Below are positions 33,201-42,425 of a stretch of 64,000 nt of DNA, one piece after another. This DNA comes from Methanobacteriota archaeon (GTDB lineage Archaea > Methanobacteriota > Methanobacteria > Methanobacteriales > Methanobacteriaceae). The notes beneath the pieces are model-generated. The model ran no database searches. It was not told the origin of the DNA and worked only from the letters and a program-made list of their open reading frames with translations. The translations under genes were made by a program, and so were the position numbers. Numbering within the stretch: the first letter of the stretch is position 1; every line of letters starts with the position of its first letter. The stretch covers positions 1 to 64,000 of the forward strand of contig JAKQFA010000046.1 in the NCBI GenBank assembly GCA_029556335.1, given 5' to 3'.

Positions 33201-34861
33201 TCACAGCTGGTTTAGGGGCTGATCCGGCCTATGCTGATGTTTTACCAACTGGTAAAAATTTCTACAGTGCTAATCCTAAGAAAATGCCCACTAAGGCAGC
33301 ATGGGAAACAGCAAAAATAGTAGTAGATCAACTAATAGTTGACTACTACCAAAAACATGGAAACTTCCCAGAAACCATTGGAATGGTCATGTGGGGCACT
33401 GAACTACTACGAACTGATGGTATTGCCATTGGTGAGTTTTTGTACCTTTTAGGTGTCCAACCGATTTGGAATAGCAATGGGGATGTGCAGAGTACTCCCA
33501 CCTTAATTCCACTGGAAGACTTGACCGTCACCATTGACGGTGTTACCATGAAGAGACCCCGTATTGATGTTTTCACCACAGCAGTCACTGGAAATGAGAT
33601 CTGGATCAACCTCATGAACAATGCTGTTAAACTGGCTGCAAATGCACCAGGAGAAACTGATAAAGAAAATAACATTAAAAAACATCTTCTTGAAAATGAT
33701 TCTCTAGATCGTGTATTTGGTCTCAGAGGGCTGGTTTTAGAGGGAACTGGTGTCTGTGATTTGGTACCTAATACCAGTAAATGGAGTACCAGTGATGATC
33801 TAGCCAGTGTATATCTTTCCCGGGTTTCTTACGCTTGGAGATCAACTGATAACGGTATCCAAATTAGTCAGAATAGGAACACTTTCCAGTATTTACTAAG
33901 AAACATGGACATGGTAACTCAGACCATTGATAGTACCTGGAGATTACTGGACACTGATGACTACTATGACTGGTTTGGTGGAATGTTCCTTGCATCAACT
34001 AGTTTAGGTGGAAATCCTGATGCCATACTGGCAGATATTAGAAACAAAAATAATGTGATAACCAGAACAATAAAAGAAGAAGTTGAACTGGAGATAAGAT
34101 CCCAGCTTCTTAACCCAACCTACCAGGATTCGCTGCTGGGCACTGCCAGTGGTTGGATAGAGTATGCCTCCCGTTACGAGAATTTGTTTGGGATGCAAGC
34201 TACCACAGGGTGTGTTTCAAACAAGATGTGGACAATGGCTGCTCAAAATCTCTTAAATGACCGTTTCACTCCAGTCACTGACTACCAAGCCTCTGCTACC
34301 CAGAGCATGATAGGGTGGGTTATTGAAGCTGCCCGTCGAGATATGTGGCAACCCGATGCCCAACTCCTGTCCACATTAAAGGACAAATATATACAAAGCG
34401 TCAATGAGTATGGGGTGTGTTGCTGCCACCACACCTGTGGAAACCTGGCCTTCAACCAGTACATCTTAGTAGGTTCTTCCCTAGGCACAGCTCAATTACA
34501 GCAATACTCTGCAGTTGTGCAGGATGCTACCGGCGAATTAATCACAAATGGCACTTCTGGAAGTACTGAAACCTCGGCTCAGAATGGGCAGACCGGACCA
34601 AATTCTAAAAACACTAGGGGTGATGAAACGTCCCGAGGAAGAGTTTTGCTTGGTGATGTATCTGCAACCCAAGTCACGTCCACATCCGAGCCACAGGTAA
34701 GTGGAGGGGATGGTAATGGTTATGAGGTCAGCATGGTCAGCCCCCAGGGCTCACCCCAGTCCAACATGCCCTTGGTGGCCTTGGTTGGGGTACTGTTACT
34801 GGTGGGACTGGTGGGCTTAGGCTACTTCCGGAGCAATATACAGGGGTGGTTCAGGAAATAA
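30206..34861 (+). CDS. Secreted, membrane-anchored CobN/BchH-like chelatase large-subunit homologue
   Basis: A 1551-residue protein. ATG at 30206 is preferred (GGTGACAAG upstream, signal peptide follows at once: MKKQAILLVTTVVFTLLL, then CGAVSA). Residues about 50-140 form a carboxypeptidase-regulatory-like beta domain. The remainder is CobN/magnesium-chelatase-H-like, with HMGTHGTMEWLPGRHVGL near 740, then NPYIVSNPGEG and DHMTPAMVRSGLYGDL. A CCCHHTCGNLAF motif near 1405 and a Ser/Gly linker precede a C-terminal helix (MPLVALVGVLLLVGLVGLGY). Cytosolic CobN inserts cobalt into corrinoids with ATPase partners; this one faces outside and has none beside it. Binding or stripping metal or corrinoids outside the cell is my inference. 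Confidence 0.82.
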   Translation: MKKQAILLVTTVVFTLLLCGAVSAEDLNGGIDTSQQVNSTDNLSVTMDDLEYDQDPRIYGIVKEIYNESSGTYTKLVDAIPVKGAAVTIKNPTDNSIIATGTTNQNGEYDIYFLSTLTEFKVEIAYSTYKTYFKNVIPTGTPIPETQLNHTFMPDIAVIFSHPEKAAAIKMLNNRRLIHIDGWYGTSDNDWIVEYVNFAYLDMMMPGSGWGDSWYDELLKSPANANYMISHAHGFPCDTDTDPYGGDGLHMLGGHDTSDTENTLENTYMGSYYDLATDDAIQTNFQYMVEYIYYLLGETTINPTQNGKSPIMATPNWGLYHPDYPTKVIAAFPSQEQIKTWIESNFGYTSDGSLKWTKEDYSNWSETSRNTVYQEFENWYDATKTDITSPFIVIVSYGPGGETINALIREYENQGRAVLNLFAREVTPSASSLLMELVLGKDGNGPLGRGISAITSLYSFSLNYANLADNGALSELEKINLEVIKALQLSDMNSLTNPLGAQSEWIYAVTYPYFEGIFSPVVLSYTDENGIEHPLDAGVQKIVTLTNKWALLKELSNFEKKIAIILYNYPPGKAEMGASYLDVFQSLHDLLTKLKYEGYDLGTEEIPTPNELYTLVAEFGNKGSWAQPLLDQYVNKYREKLQINGQLVNPDTYHSWFNQLPATLQLQVIEKWGNPLGDIMVSSGSIVIPGIVLGNVLITVQPSRGWEEVENYHDEYLPPHHQYIALYKWLEEAFNANVMIHMGTHGTMEWLPGRHVGLQEDDWPFQLSNIPNINPYIVSNPGEGLVAKDRANALIIDHMTPAMVRSGLYGDLIVMHDLIHQYQNALNVGNYQILPALATQITVKVNELGLESQATGQNFEEWLDKIHLLLHEIEKDIIPLGLHSLGKVLTGDELVEEVFTIVSSMTDIMDHMKTELYPRITVSYYDMHKVTLYTDELDAIDNQIRDYIERIVNGDEPTSLSVTSTDLLDDLQYCKQIINKIRANQEWESLLNALSGGFVTAGLGADPAYADVLPTGKNFYSANPKKMPTKAAWETAKIVVDQLIVDYYQKHGNFPETIGMVMWGTELLRTDGIAIGEFLYLLGVQPIWNSNGDVQSTPTLIPLEDLTVTIDGVTMKRPRIDVFTTAVTGNEIWINLMNNAVKLAANAPGETDKENNIKKHLLENDSLDRVFGLRGLVLEGTGVCDLVPNTSKWSTSDDLASVYLSRVSYAWRSTDNGIQISQNRNTFQYLLRNMDMVTQTIDSTWRLLDTDDYYDWFGGMFLASTSLGGNPDAILADIRNKNNVITRTIKEEVELEIRSQLLNPTYQDSLLGTASGWIEYASRYENLFGMQATTGCVSNKMWTMAAQNLLNDRFTPVTDYQASATQSMIGWVIEAARRDMWQPDAQLLSTLKDKYIQSVNEYGVCCCHHTCGNLAFNQYILVGSSLGTAQLQQYSAVVQDATGELITNGTSGSTETSAQNGQTGPNSKNTRGDETSRGRVLLGDVSATQVTSTSEPQVSGGDGNGYEVSMVSPQGSPQSNMPLVALVGVLLLVGLVGLGYFRSNIQGWFRK

Positions 34862-34937
34862 CCCTGTATTCTTCTTTATTTTATATAATATTAATAATAC
34901 TATAAAAAAACTGGAATATTGTATTAAAATATTCAAA

Positions 34938-35000
34938 AGTATTACAAAAAATCTCGATTAGCTAAATAAGTAATAATATAAATTAAATAGAAAGTATTAT
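34938..35000 (+). promoter_or_regulatory. Promoter with three GTATTAC-type sites upstream of the DUF2162-exbB operon
   Basis: GTATTAC at 34939, GTAATAA at 34970 (31 bp on) and GTATTAT at 34994 (24 bp on), the same layout as at 29389-29450. TATAAATTAAATAG (34977-34990) is the TATA-like element between the last two sites. It precedes the membrane protein gene that starts at 35033. Confidence 0.7.
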
Positions 35001-35032
35001 AAAGTATTTGGCCAAACCTTATGGTGATTAAC

Positions 35033-35779
35033 ATGATGGAATTACTATGGAAGCTGGGAATATTATCAGTGGTACTGGTTTTTGGGGTTAAAATTGGTCT
35101 GGCCATGGGATTTGCTGGCTTATCCAGGAAAGTAGCTGCAGCTATAATCCTAGGATATGGGGGAGGCATACTCTTACTAACCTACATTGCCAGTGGTTTT
35201 GTAGATCAGCTTCAGGGATTTGTATATGATTATAGTTCGATCTTGGGAATTGCCATGGCCGCTATCATCCTCTACGCTGGATTTCATACCCTGAAGGAAT
35301 GGAAAATAAACGAAAAAAACAGTATCAGCGCCACTTGCTTGGCTATGATCGCTCCCTGCCCCTGTTGTTTTGGAGCCGCAGTGGCAGCCATCATCATTGC
35401 TGCACCCATGATCGGTGCCTCGGCCATGGTGGTGGGAGAATATGCCGTTTTAACTCTCATCGTAGTCATGACGGTATGTTACCTCATCTCTGGACTAATA
35501 GGGCGAGCATTAAACAAACCCTATCCAGTTTTGCTAGGTAACTTCATGTTATTTGCTGGTTTCTACTTTTTAACTTCAGCTATTGTAATTCCCAATTTTG
35601 GCACAGTTTTAAATCAAGAAATGAGTCCTTTAAACATTCCTGATCTCTGGATGTTTATATTCGCCCTGCTGATCGTAGTAATATTGGCAGTGGCTGGCTA
35701 TTATATGACTAGCCGTAAAAGTCCTCTTTTAAACCAGAAATCAGACAGCACATCAGAAATTCTCAAAAAAAATACATAG
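35033..35779 (+). CDS. DUF2162 membrane protein (predicted transporter)
   Basis: A 248-residue protein with about seven membrane helices. ATG at 35033 follows GGTGATTAAC; an ATG 12 bases upstream lacks a site. A striking APCPCC motif lies at 107-112, at the start of a hydrophobic stretch, and could bind metal or form disulfides. The family (DUF2162) occurs in methanogens beside ExbB/TolQ-like and DUF2149 genes. I assign it to the same transport or energy-coupling unit as the two genes that follow 12 bases later. No substrate is known. Confidence 0.75.
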   Translation: MMELLWKLGILSVVLVFGVKIGLAMGFAGLSRKVAAAIILGYGGGILLLTYIASGFVDQLQGFVYDYSSILGIAMAAIILYAGFHTLKEWKINEKNSISATCLAMIAPCPCCFGAAVAAIIIAAPMIGASAMVVGEYAVLTLIVVMTVCYLISGLIGRALNKPYPVLLGNFMLFAGFYFLTSAIVIPNFGTVLNQEMSPLNIPDLWMFIFALLIVVILAVAGYYMTSRKSPLLNQKSDSTSEILKKNT

Positions 35780-35791
35780 GGTGATTAAATT

Positions 35792-36469
35792 ATGGTAGCT
35801 ATTCCAGGCAGTGAAATATTAGGTTCAGCATTACACGTCATATCCCAAAGCCTACTAATACCGGTAATTATTGGCCTTTTGGCCTTTATGATCTACGCCA
35901 TAGTAAGCTTCGGAGGACTGATCTCCGAATACACCAGTAGAATAAGAATTGAAACCAAGCAGATAGAAAAAATAATTAGTGAATTCTCAAACCCGGGTAC
36001 GCCGGATAATATTATAGAGATCATGGAACAGAACCAGGACCTTCCCTACGGGTACCGGGAGACCATCACCAGGATAGCTTCTCACCCTGAGATTGGTAGC
36101 AAATCTCGGGAAGCCCTGGCCCGAAAACTTATAGAAAAGGAAGAGGCCAGAGCCGCTAAAAGCTTAGAGAAAACGGACATGGTCACCCGTCTGGGTCCTA
36201 CCCTGGGGTTGATGGGAACTTTGATACCTATGGGGCCAGGTCTGGCTGCCCTGGGTGCGGGGGATATTAATGCTTTGGCCCAGGCCATAATCATTGCCTT
36301 CGATACCACGGTGGTGGGTCTAGCAGCAGGTGGAATAGCCTATGTAATATCCAAGGTCCGAAGAAGATGGTATGAGGAATATCTGTCAAACTTGGATGCA
36401 TTGTGTGAATCGGCACTGGAGGTGATGGAACATGGTCAGACGCAAACGACGTATCCTGTCCGATCATGA
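35792..36469 (+). CDS. MotA/TolQ/ExbB proton channel family protein
   Basis: A 225-residue protein with one helix near 18-40 and two C-terminal helices ([20 protein letters not shown] and [19 protein letters not shown]), separated by a cytosolic helical domain of about 100 residues. This is the ExbB/TolQ layout. Such proteins, with an ExbD/TolR partner, use the ion gradient to drive work across the cell envelope. Its stop overlaps the start of the DUF2149 gene by 38 bases, which implies a stoichiometric pair. Confidence 0.88.
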   Translation: MVAIPGSEILGSALHVISQSLLIPVIIGLLAFMIYAIVSFGGLISEYTSRIRIETKQIEKIISEFSNPGTPDNIIEIMEQNQDLPYGYRETITRIASHPEIGSKSREALARKLIEKEEARAAKSLEKTDMVTRLGPTLGLMGTLIPMGPGLAALGAGDINALAQAIIIAFDTTVVGLAAGGIAYVISKVRRRWYEEYLSNLDALCESALEVMEHGQTQTTYPVRS

Positions 36470-36764
36470 TGAAGATCCCATGGCTGGTTCTGCCAACCTG
36501 GTAGATGCCATGCTGGTACTCTCGGTAGGATTCCTCATCTTCCTGGTACTCTCCTGGAACATGCAAAATGTGATCTTTGCCGACATGACCCCTGAGGAAC
36601 GTCAACAAACCATGGAGGCCATGAAACGGGTAGCAGAAATAGAGATGGGGAAAGAACTTAATCAAACACCCCAGACCAAGTCCGGATCCGGTGAAGGCTT
36701 TGTACAGAAAGGAACAGTTTATCAAGACCCCCAAAGTGGAAAACTAATCATGGTGGAGGGTTGA
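36432..36764 (+). CDS. DUF2149 protein, ExbD/TolR-like partner
   Basis: A 110-residue protein with a basic cytosolic head ([17 protein letters not shown]), a single helix ([20 protein letters not shown]) that carries an aspartate at its start (LVDAM, as in ExbD where an aspartate is the proton site), and an outside domain of about 65 residues. It overlaps the ExbB-like gene. The family is known to pair with MotA/TolQ/ExbB proteins in methanogens. Function as an ExbD equivalent is inferred from topology, the helix aspartate and the gene overlap. Confidence 0.8.
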   Translation: MVRRKRRILSDHDEDPMAGSANLVDAMLVLSVGFLIFLVLSWNMQNVIFADMTPEERQQTMEAMKRVAEIEMGKELNQTPQTKSGSGEGFVQKGTVYQDPQSGKLIMVEG

Positions 36765-36857
36765 TCGATATTTACGGAGTGTCCAGGGGGATGCTCTGTA
36801 AATTAAACCCATACTTTATGAAGAACAAAGTGTCTCAGTGGATAGATAAGGAATACC

Positions 36858-37283
36858 ATGAAACTGAAACTCATCCGTTACACCACGGGGGTAGTATTGA
36901 TTAAGAACCTGGAAGACAGATACGGCTCCCGAGATAATTTGAAAACACTGATAAAAAAGGATCCTGAAAATTTTTTGTACCACTTAGACTGGGAAACTTG
37001 GCAACATCACCAGGAAAATCCCCGGGCATTGGTGGAAGAAAGTGAAACCATCTTCCTCCGTAACCAACAGATAGGCTTGCACCACCTGAATTTACTGAAG
37101 GTTATCAAAAAAGAGAAACCTAATTCCATAGATAACTTGTCCTCTATCCTCAACCAGGATCCAGAGGAAGTTAAAAAGCAAGTACAGATATTAGCCCAGG
37201 AAGGTCTGTTAAAATTGGTACCTGGTCCTGATGGGGATGAAATACCCCTGGTTGATTTTAAAAAAATAGAGATCGAGATTTGA
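36858..37283 (+). CDS. Winged-helix DNA-binding protein
   Basis: A 141-residue protein. The C-terminal half (about 78-135) is a winged helix: IGLHHLNLLKVIKKEKPNSI, then DNLSSILNQDPEEVKKQVQI and LAQEGLLKLVPGPDG with the wing. The pattern matches archaeal regulators of the COG4190 kind. The N-terminal half (LKTLIKKDPENFLYHLDWET) is unassigned. It is the only evident DNA-binding protein inside the metal cluster, so it is a candidate for the factor that reads the GTATTAC elements; this is purely positional. ATG at 36858 follows AAGGAATACC. Confidence 0.7.
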   Translation: MKLKLIRYTTGVVLIKNLEDRYGSRDNLKTLIKKDPENFLYHLDWETWQHHQENPRALVEESETIFLRNQQIGLHHLNLLKVIKKEKPNSIDNLSSILNQDPEEVKKQVQILAQEGLLKLVPGPDGDEIPLVDFKKIEIEI

Positions 37284-37368
37284 TGTTACATCACTAATTT
37301 TTTCACACTCGGAGTTATCTAAATATTTACAAACTGTTACTTCTTCTGGATTGAGGTTGTGAGGCAAA

Positions 37369-38157
37369 TTAAAGAACGAACATATTCGCCAGCTGCAGAC
37401 TCAGTATAACCAACAGGGTTCCGCTGAAAAACATATAATCCTTTGAATCCAGGCTAGTTTTGGCACGGTAAGTCCGGGTATTCTCGGAATAACCACGGGA
37501 CATCATACTCAGATAAACGTTTTCACCCTGTTCAAAGGCCCGAAGAAACATCATAGTAATCGTTTCTCCTACTTTCCTTAATCTCCACTTATAAGAGGTT
37601 TTGTTACTAAATATATCAAAGCAACGGGTGGACTGGGCATTTAAAATATTCTCAAGTTGATCGTAGAAGAAAAACAGGTACCTAACCGTAAGGTTCAGGA
37701 GCATGGCCAATTGGTGGGGTACTCCTAGTCTCTGTGCAGAGGCCACCAGATCCTGCATGGAAGTGGATGATGATAAAAAGACAATGGCCGTAATTGCCAC
37801 TACCATTCTGGATAGGAGTAAAGCTCCGAAAAACAAGCCATAATCTGTAATATGCAGCCAACCAAAAGGCCCAGTCCAGATCACAGTTCCTGGTTGGAAG
37901 AATGGTTGAATTAAGGCTATTAATCCTCCGAATGGTATGATGAGGGCTATTCGTTTTATGGCATACTTGGGAGTTATATTGGATATGGAAATCAGAATTA
38001 GAAGGTACAACTCCATTATGGCCAGAATCACGATGCTGGTGCTGGAAACTGCATATATTATGATTAACATTGCAGATATGAGCTTTATTCGTCCGTCCAG
38101 GTTGTGTATGAAGCTTTCTTTCTGGGCTTCCCGATCGATCTCTGATATTCCTTCCAT
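37369..38157 (-). CDS. cbiQ: Cobalt/nickel ECF transporter T component CbiQ
   Basis: A 262-residue membrane protein of the ECF transmembrane subunit family. Five or so helices and the two coupling motifs that contact the ATPases are visible: AQRLGVPHQLAMLLNLTVRY and SMMSRGYSEN. It couples CbiM/CbiN to ATP hydrolysis by CbiO. CbiO is missing downstream, where the operon stops and a convergent gene follows 85 bases on. The ATPase must therefore be encoded elsewhere in the genome. Confidence 0.92.
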   Translation of the reverse strand: MEGISEIDREAQKESFIHNLDGRIKLISAMLIIIYAVSSTSIVILAIMELYLLILISISNITPKYAIKRIALIIPFGGLIALIQPFFQPGTVIWTGPFGWLHITDYGLFFGALLLSRMVVAITAIVFLSSSTSMQDLVASAQRLGVPHQLAMLLNLTVRYLFFFYDQLENILNAQSTRCFDIFSNKTSYKWRLRKVGETITMMFLRAFEQGENVYLSMMSRGYSENTRTYRAKTSLDSKDYMFFSGTLLVILSLQLANMFVL

Positions 38158-38232
38158 AAATATCTTCCATTAGTTTTTTGATAAAAAAATTAGAAAAAAA
38201 ATGGATAGGAGCTAAAAAAGCTCCATTTAGGG

Positions 38233-38532
38233 TTATTCTTGGCCATTACCTTTTTTACTGATGATATAAGCCAATCCCAGCATTACTAGCACAACTAATA
38301 TCGTCCCGAATATGAGGGCTATTACCCCGCCCCAGGGATTGTCTTCCATGCCAGGTATGGCGTAGTCCGGTAATGGTGATTCGAACACTGCTTCGGATTC
38401 TGGGACTCCCAAACTTTCCGCGGCACTTTCCAGTCCATCGGGATTGCTTGAGGCCAAAAAAGGTGCTAAGATGGCTATAACTATGGCTATGGCCAGGCCA
38501 CCAATCACCAGGTTACGATTCTTGGTGTTCAT
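38233..38532 (-). CDS. cbiN: CbiN/PDGLE-domain small subunit of the cobalt/nickel transporter
   Basis: A 99-residue protein with two helices (about 10-28 and 67-90) around an outside loop. NPDGLE at about residue 30-35 is the PDGLE signature found in CbiN/NikN-type subunits, which help the metal enter CbiM. Its ATG overlaps the cbiM stop by four bases (38529-38532), so the two are translationally coupled. Confidence 0.88.
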   Translation of the reverse strand: MNTKNRNLVIGGLAIAIVIAILAPFLASSNPDGLESAAESLGVPESEAVFESPLPDYAIPGMEDNPWGGVIALIFGTILVVLVMLGLAYIISKKGNGQE

Positions 38533-39176
38533 TGCAATGCCTCCTTTTTACTGCTACTAACCCAGTCAGCTAACAAATCGGGACGCACATTGTCAATTCC
38601 CAGGATCACCACAACAGAGATCACACCTTCAATGACACCAATCACAGCGTGATAAAGCCCCATAAAAACAATTCCTTCTGCCAGTGGGAAAGTACCGGCC
38701 CAAGCCATTTCTATGGCACATGCTATGGCTGCCAGGAATATGGATGCCCATCCAGCAAGGAAGATTGCTGGTATTCTTCCAACTCCTTTTAAAACTTTGT
38801 AGGCATAGAATCCAACGAAACCGCCAATAAGCCCCATGTTAACTATGTTAGCTCCTAAGGCTGTCATTCCACCGTCGCCGAATATTAAACCCTGTAAAAT
38901 CAGTACAATGGATAAAACCAGTACTGCAGCCCAGGGACTGAAAAATATAATTGCTATCAACGCTGCGCCTACCATATGACCACTGGTTCCCCAGGGTATG
39001 GGTACGTTCATGGCTTGAATGGCGAATATACCTGCAGCCAGAACAGCCAAGAGGGGTATGTTCTTCTCATCCAGGTTCTCCCTGGCCCATCTAAGAGCAA
39101 AACCTATAGCTACAATGGCAATGAACCAGTAGATCGCACACTGCCATAACGGAATAAAACCATCTGGTATATGCAT
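38529..39176 (-). CDS. cbiM: Cobalt/nickel ECF transporter S component CbiM (copy 2)
   Basis: A 215-residue protein beginning [17 protein letters not shown], the metal-coordinating N-terminus of CbiM/NikM, with [14 protein letters not shown] giving the further histidine. First gene of cbiM-cbiN-cbiQ. AGGAGGGAAAAAAT precedes the ATG. It diverges from the CODH/ACS operon, sharing the region 39177-39528 with its GTATTAC elements, so both could respond to the same metal signal. Confidence 0.92.
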   Translation of the reverse strand: MHIPDGFIPLWQCAIYWFIAIVAIGFALRWARENLDEKNIPLLAVLAAGIFAIQAMNVPIPWGTSGHMVGAALIAIIFFSPWAAVLVLSIVLILQGLIFGDGGMTALGANIVNMGLIGGFVGFYAYKVLKGVGRIPAIFLAGWASIFLAAIACAIEMAWAGTFPLAEGIVFMGLYHAVIGVIEGVISVVVILGIDNVRPDLLADWVSSSKKEALQ

Positions 39177-39376
39177 ATTTTTTCCCTCCTAATTTTTTTG
39201 AGGTTAACGTTAATCATCAGATTAATCACTGTCATTGTTTTTTACTAGATCTTCGGGTATTACCTTTTTTCCAATCCATCAATAAAAGTAACACTTCTTG
39301 TTCCTCTGAATCATCTAAATCAGTGGGGTTAACCTTATTATATGGTGATTAATTTCATCATATATACCTTCCTATA

Positions 39377-39476
39377 AGTATTACTATCTGGGGATTTTCA
39401 GTATTTTTTGTAATAAAAAGGTAATACTGAAAACAAATCTGAGGCTAAAAAGTAATACACAAACTTTATATATAGA
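39377..39476. promoter_or_regulatory. CODH/ACS promoter with repeated GTATTAC/GTAATAC sites and a long inverted repeat
   Basis: Sites: GTATTAC at 39378, GTATTTT at 39401, GTAATAA at 39410, GTAATAC at 39421 and GTAATAC at 39452. The last two are 31 bp apart, as in the other promoters, and a strong TATA element (CTTTATATATAG, 39465-39476) follows. In addition TTTTCAGTATT (39395-39405) and AATACTGAAAA (39423-39433) form a perfect eleven-base inverted repeat with a 17-base spacer. The 352-base gap 39177-39528 has no gene and serves cbiM leftward and cdhA rightward. Confidence 0.72.
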
Positions 39477-39528
39477 GATCACCACATTCCAAATATCATT
39501 ATAAATCATTAATAATTTGGTGATACAC

Positions 39529-41868
39529 TTGGCACCTAAACCAAAAGATATGAAGGATGATTTCTGGAAATCAAAGGATATCAAAATCTCTATCGGTGAG
39601 ATCGAGGAAAAAGATACCAAGAAAATGGGGGAAGAAGTCCCTATGGGTCCAACTCCCAAGCCTCATGTAACCGATCTTCGATCATGGGACATGAAGTTGC
39701 TGGATAGATACGAACCATTCTACGCACCATTCTGTGACATGTGCTGCTTATGCACCTTCGGAAAATGCGACCTAACCGAAAAGAAAGGAGCATGTGGAAT
39801 TGATTCTGCTGCACAACAAGCCCGGATTGTACTTCTGGCATGTAACATTGGTACTGCCGCCCATGCTGGACATGCCCGGCACCTGGTGGACCATCTGATA
39901 AATGATTTTGGAGCAGATTATCCCATAGATCTGGGAATGAATATCGACATCGAAGCACCATTAATCAGAACTTTAATGGGTAAAAAACCCGAAAAGCTGG
40001 GTGATCTTAGAGAAGTAATATCATATGTTGAAGAACAGATGTCACACCTATTATCTGCTTGTCATACTGGACAAGAAGGGAGCAGTCTAGATTTTGAATC
40101 TAAAGCACTTCATTCGGGGATGATGGATGATTTAGCACGTGAAGTTGGGGATATAGCTCAAATTGTGGCCTTGAACATGCCAAAAGGGGATGAAAACGCC
40201 CCTCTGGTTGAACTGGGTGTGGGAACCATAGATGCCAAAAAACCAGTAGTGCTCTGCATTGGTCATAATGTTCTCCCCGGTGCAGGAATCATGGATTACT
40301 TGGATGAAACAGGTCAGGAAGAAGATTTAGAGGTCTGTGGTATATGCTGTGCAGCCATAGATGTTACTCGTTATAACGACCGGGCTAAAGTTGTAGGACC
40401 CCTATCTAAACAGCTAAAATTCATTCGTAGCGGTATAGCAGATGTTATTGTAGTTGATGAACAATGTATACGCACGGATGTTCTTGAAGAAGCATTAAAT
40501 AAGAATTGTGCCGTCATCGCCACCACCGATAAGATGTGTTTAGGACTTCCGGATATGACGAGAGAAGATACCGATAAAATCGTTTCAAAACTAGTCAACA
40601 AGGAAATACCTGGGGCTTTAATCCTGGACTCAGAAAAAGTGGGGGAAGTTTCCGTTAAAGTGGCTAAAATATTAGCTCCTGAACGTGAAAAACTAAAATT
40701 TTTACCGGAATTGGATGAAATACAAAAAATGGCTTCTGACTGTACTGAATGTGGATGGTGTAATCGAGTTTGTCCCAACAGCAAGCCCATGATGGAGGCT
40801 GTTGTGGCGGCAAGTAAAGGTGACTTTTCCAAGTTCCAGGAGCTATACGAATACGATGTATGTTACAGTTGCGGCAGGTGCGAACAGGAATGTGAAAGGG
40901 ACCTTCCCCTAATGGATTTCGTAACTAAAGTTGGAGAACACTTCGTTAAAGATGAAAAATTCAGTATACGTGCTGGAAGAGGGCCAGTACAAGATGTAGA
41001 AATCCGAAGAGTAGGAGCTCCATTAGTTCTAGGGGATATACCTGGTGTAATAGCCTTTGTGGGGTGTTCAAACTATCCAGATGGTGGGAAAGAAGTAGCT
41101 GAAATGGCCAAGGAGTTTTTGGAACGTAACTACATTGTGGTTGCCACGGGTTGTGGAGCCATGTCCATTGGTGAATACAAAGACGAGGAAGGAAAAACAC
41201 TCTATGAACAGTACAGTGGAGACTTCGATGCTCGTGGCCTGGTAAATATGGGGTCATGTGTATCAAATGCCCATATCTCAGGTGCATGTATTAAAATAGC
41301 CAACATATTCGCCAAAAAACCACTGGAAGGCAACTTCGAGGAAATAGCCGACTACATCCTGAACAGGGTCGGTGCATGTGGGGTGGCCTGGGGTGCCTAC
41401 AGCCAGAAAGCAGCGGCAATCGCTACTGGAGTTAACCGCTGGGGTATCCCAGTGGTGATAGGGCCACATGGATCAAAGTATCGTCGGCTTTATCTGGGCC
41501 GAGCAGATAAGAAGGATAACTGGAAAATAAAAGATCTGAGAACTGGCAAAATAATGGATGGAGAACCAGCGCCAGAACATTTGATCTACGCAGCTGAAAC
41601 AGTAGAGGAGTCTATGCCCATGATAGCTAAGCTGTGCATAAGGCCCAACGACACTGCTAAGGGCAGGCAAATCAAACTAAATCATTATATAGATCTATAC
41701 AAGCGTTACTTCGGTGTCCTTCCCCCGGATATTAACCTCTTTGTCCGTAACGACAAAGACATACCAATCACTCATAAAAAAGAAGTGAAAGACTTACTGG
41801 AAGAAGTAGGATGGGAACCTAGGGAAATACCACAGGAACCATCTCTCATGGGATTAGATGGTGATTAA
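39529..41868 (+). CDS. cdhA: CODH/ACS complex alpha subunit (CO dehydrogenase) CdhA
   Basis: A 779-residue nickel-iron CO dehydrogenase that oxidises CO or reduces CO2 to CO for acetyl-CoA synthesis. An N-terminal cysteine set ([14 protein letters not shown], about residues 68-81) binds the shared iron-sulfur clusters. Two ferredoxin-like motifs follow ([16 protein letters not shown] near 404; [14 protein letters not shown] near 445), a feature of the archaeal enzyme. Later cysteines ([23 protein letters not shown]) fit the Ni-Fe cluster. TTG at 39529 is favoured as start, since GGTGAT ends four bases before it; a TTG at 39517 is the alternative. First gene of the operon. Confidence 0.96.
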   Translation: MAPKPKDMKDDFWKSKDIKISIGEIEEKDTKKMGEEVPMGPTPKPHVTDLRSWDMKLLDRYEPFYAPFCDMCCLCTFGKCDLTEKKGACGIDSAAQQARIVLLACNIGTAAHAGHARHLVDHLINDFGADYPIDLGMNIDIEAPLIRTLMGKKPEKLGDLREVISYVEEQMSHLLSACHTGQEGSSLDFESKALHSGMMDDLAREVGDIAQIVALNMPKGDENAPLVELGVGTIDAKKPVVLCIGHNVLPGAGIMDYLDETGQEEDLEVCGICCAAIDVTRYNDRAKVVGPLSKQLKFIRSGIADVIVVDEQCIRTDVLEEALNKNCAVIATTDKMCLGLPDMTREDTDKIVSKLVNKEIPGALILDSEKVGEVSVKVAKILAPEREKLKFLPELDEIQKMASDCTECGWCNRVCPNSKPMMEAVVAASKGDFSKFQELYEYDVCYSCGRCEQECERDLPLMDFVTKVGEHFVKDEKFSIRAGRGPVQDVEIRRVGAPLVLGDIPGVIAFVGCSNYPDGGKEVAEMAKEFLERNYIVVATGCGAMSIGEYKDEEGKTLYEQYSGDFDARGLVNMGSCVSNAHISGACIKIANIFAKKPLEGNFEEIADYILNRVGACGVAWGAYSQKAAAIATGVNRWGIPVVIGPHGSKYRRLYLGRADKKDNWKIKDLRTGKIMDGEPAPEHLIYAAETVEESMPMIAKLCIRPNDTAKGRQIKLNHYIDLYKRYFGVLPPDINLFVRNDKDIPITHKKEVKDLLEEVGWEPREIPQEPSLMGLDGD

Positions 41869-41869
41869 A

Positions 41870-42385
41870 TTGAGTAACGATAGAGTAATACCCTGGCAAC
41901 CAACGGTTATTGCTGGACCAAAACAAGCCCTTCTGGTTACACCTGAAACTGCGGAATTAATGATACGAAAGTCAAAAAGGCCTTTACTCGTTTTAGGACC
42001 TCTGGTTAAGGAGGAACCACTACTTTCCCTGGCGGTGGGTATAGCTGAAAAATGGGATCTTCCAGTGGTAACCACCGGAGATGCTTACAAAGCATTCAGG
42101 GAAAAGGACCTTGATTCAGTTGCTTATGGTGCCATTGAAATAGTCAATCTCCTTAAAGACCCTGAATGGGTGGGAGTAAACGGGGAAGGACAACATGATC
42201 TGGTGATCTTTTTGGGATGCATATATTACCTGGCTTCACAAGGATTATCGGCACTGAAACACTATGCCCCCCATCTTAAGACCTTGACTATTTGCAAGTT
42301 CTTCCATTCCAATGCTGATGCATCTTTCCCCAATATGAAAGATGAAGAATGGTTAAAATATCTGGCCAAGATGGCAGGACAATAA
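41870..42385 (+). CDS. cdhB: CODH/ACS complex epsilon subunit CdhB
   Basis: A 171-residue subunit with the DHS-like NAD/FAD-binding fold found in CdhB ([36 protein letters not shown]). It binds tightly to CdhA and may aid electron transfer. The start is probably TTG at 41870, one base after the cdhA stop, with GGTGATT as ribosome-binding site inside the cdhA end; an ATG at 41858 overlaps cdhA by 11 bases. Confidence 0.93.
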   Translation: MSNDRVIPWQPTVIAGPKQALLVTPETAELMIRKSKRPLLVLGPLVKEEPLLSLAVGIAEKWDLPVVTTGDAYKAFREKDLDSVAYGAIEIVNLLKDPEWVGVNGEGQHDLVIFLGCIYYLASQGLSALKHYAPHLKTLTICKFFHSNADASFPNMKDEEWLKYLAKMAGQ

Positions 42386-42425
42386 TTAGATATCATATAA
42401 AAAGAGGATGAACGGAGGAAATTGG

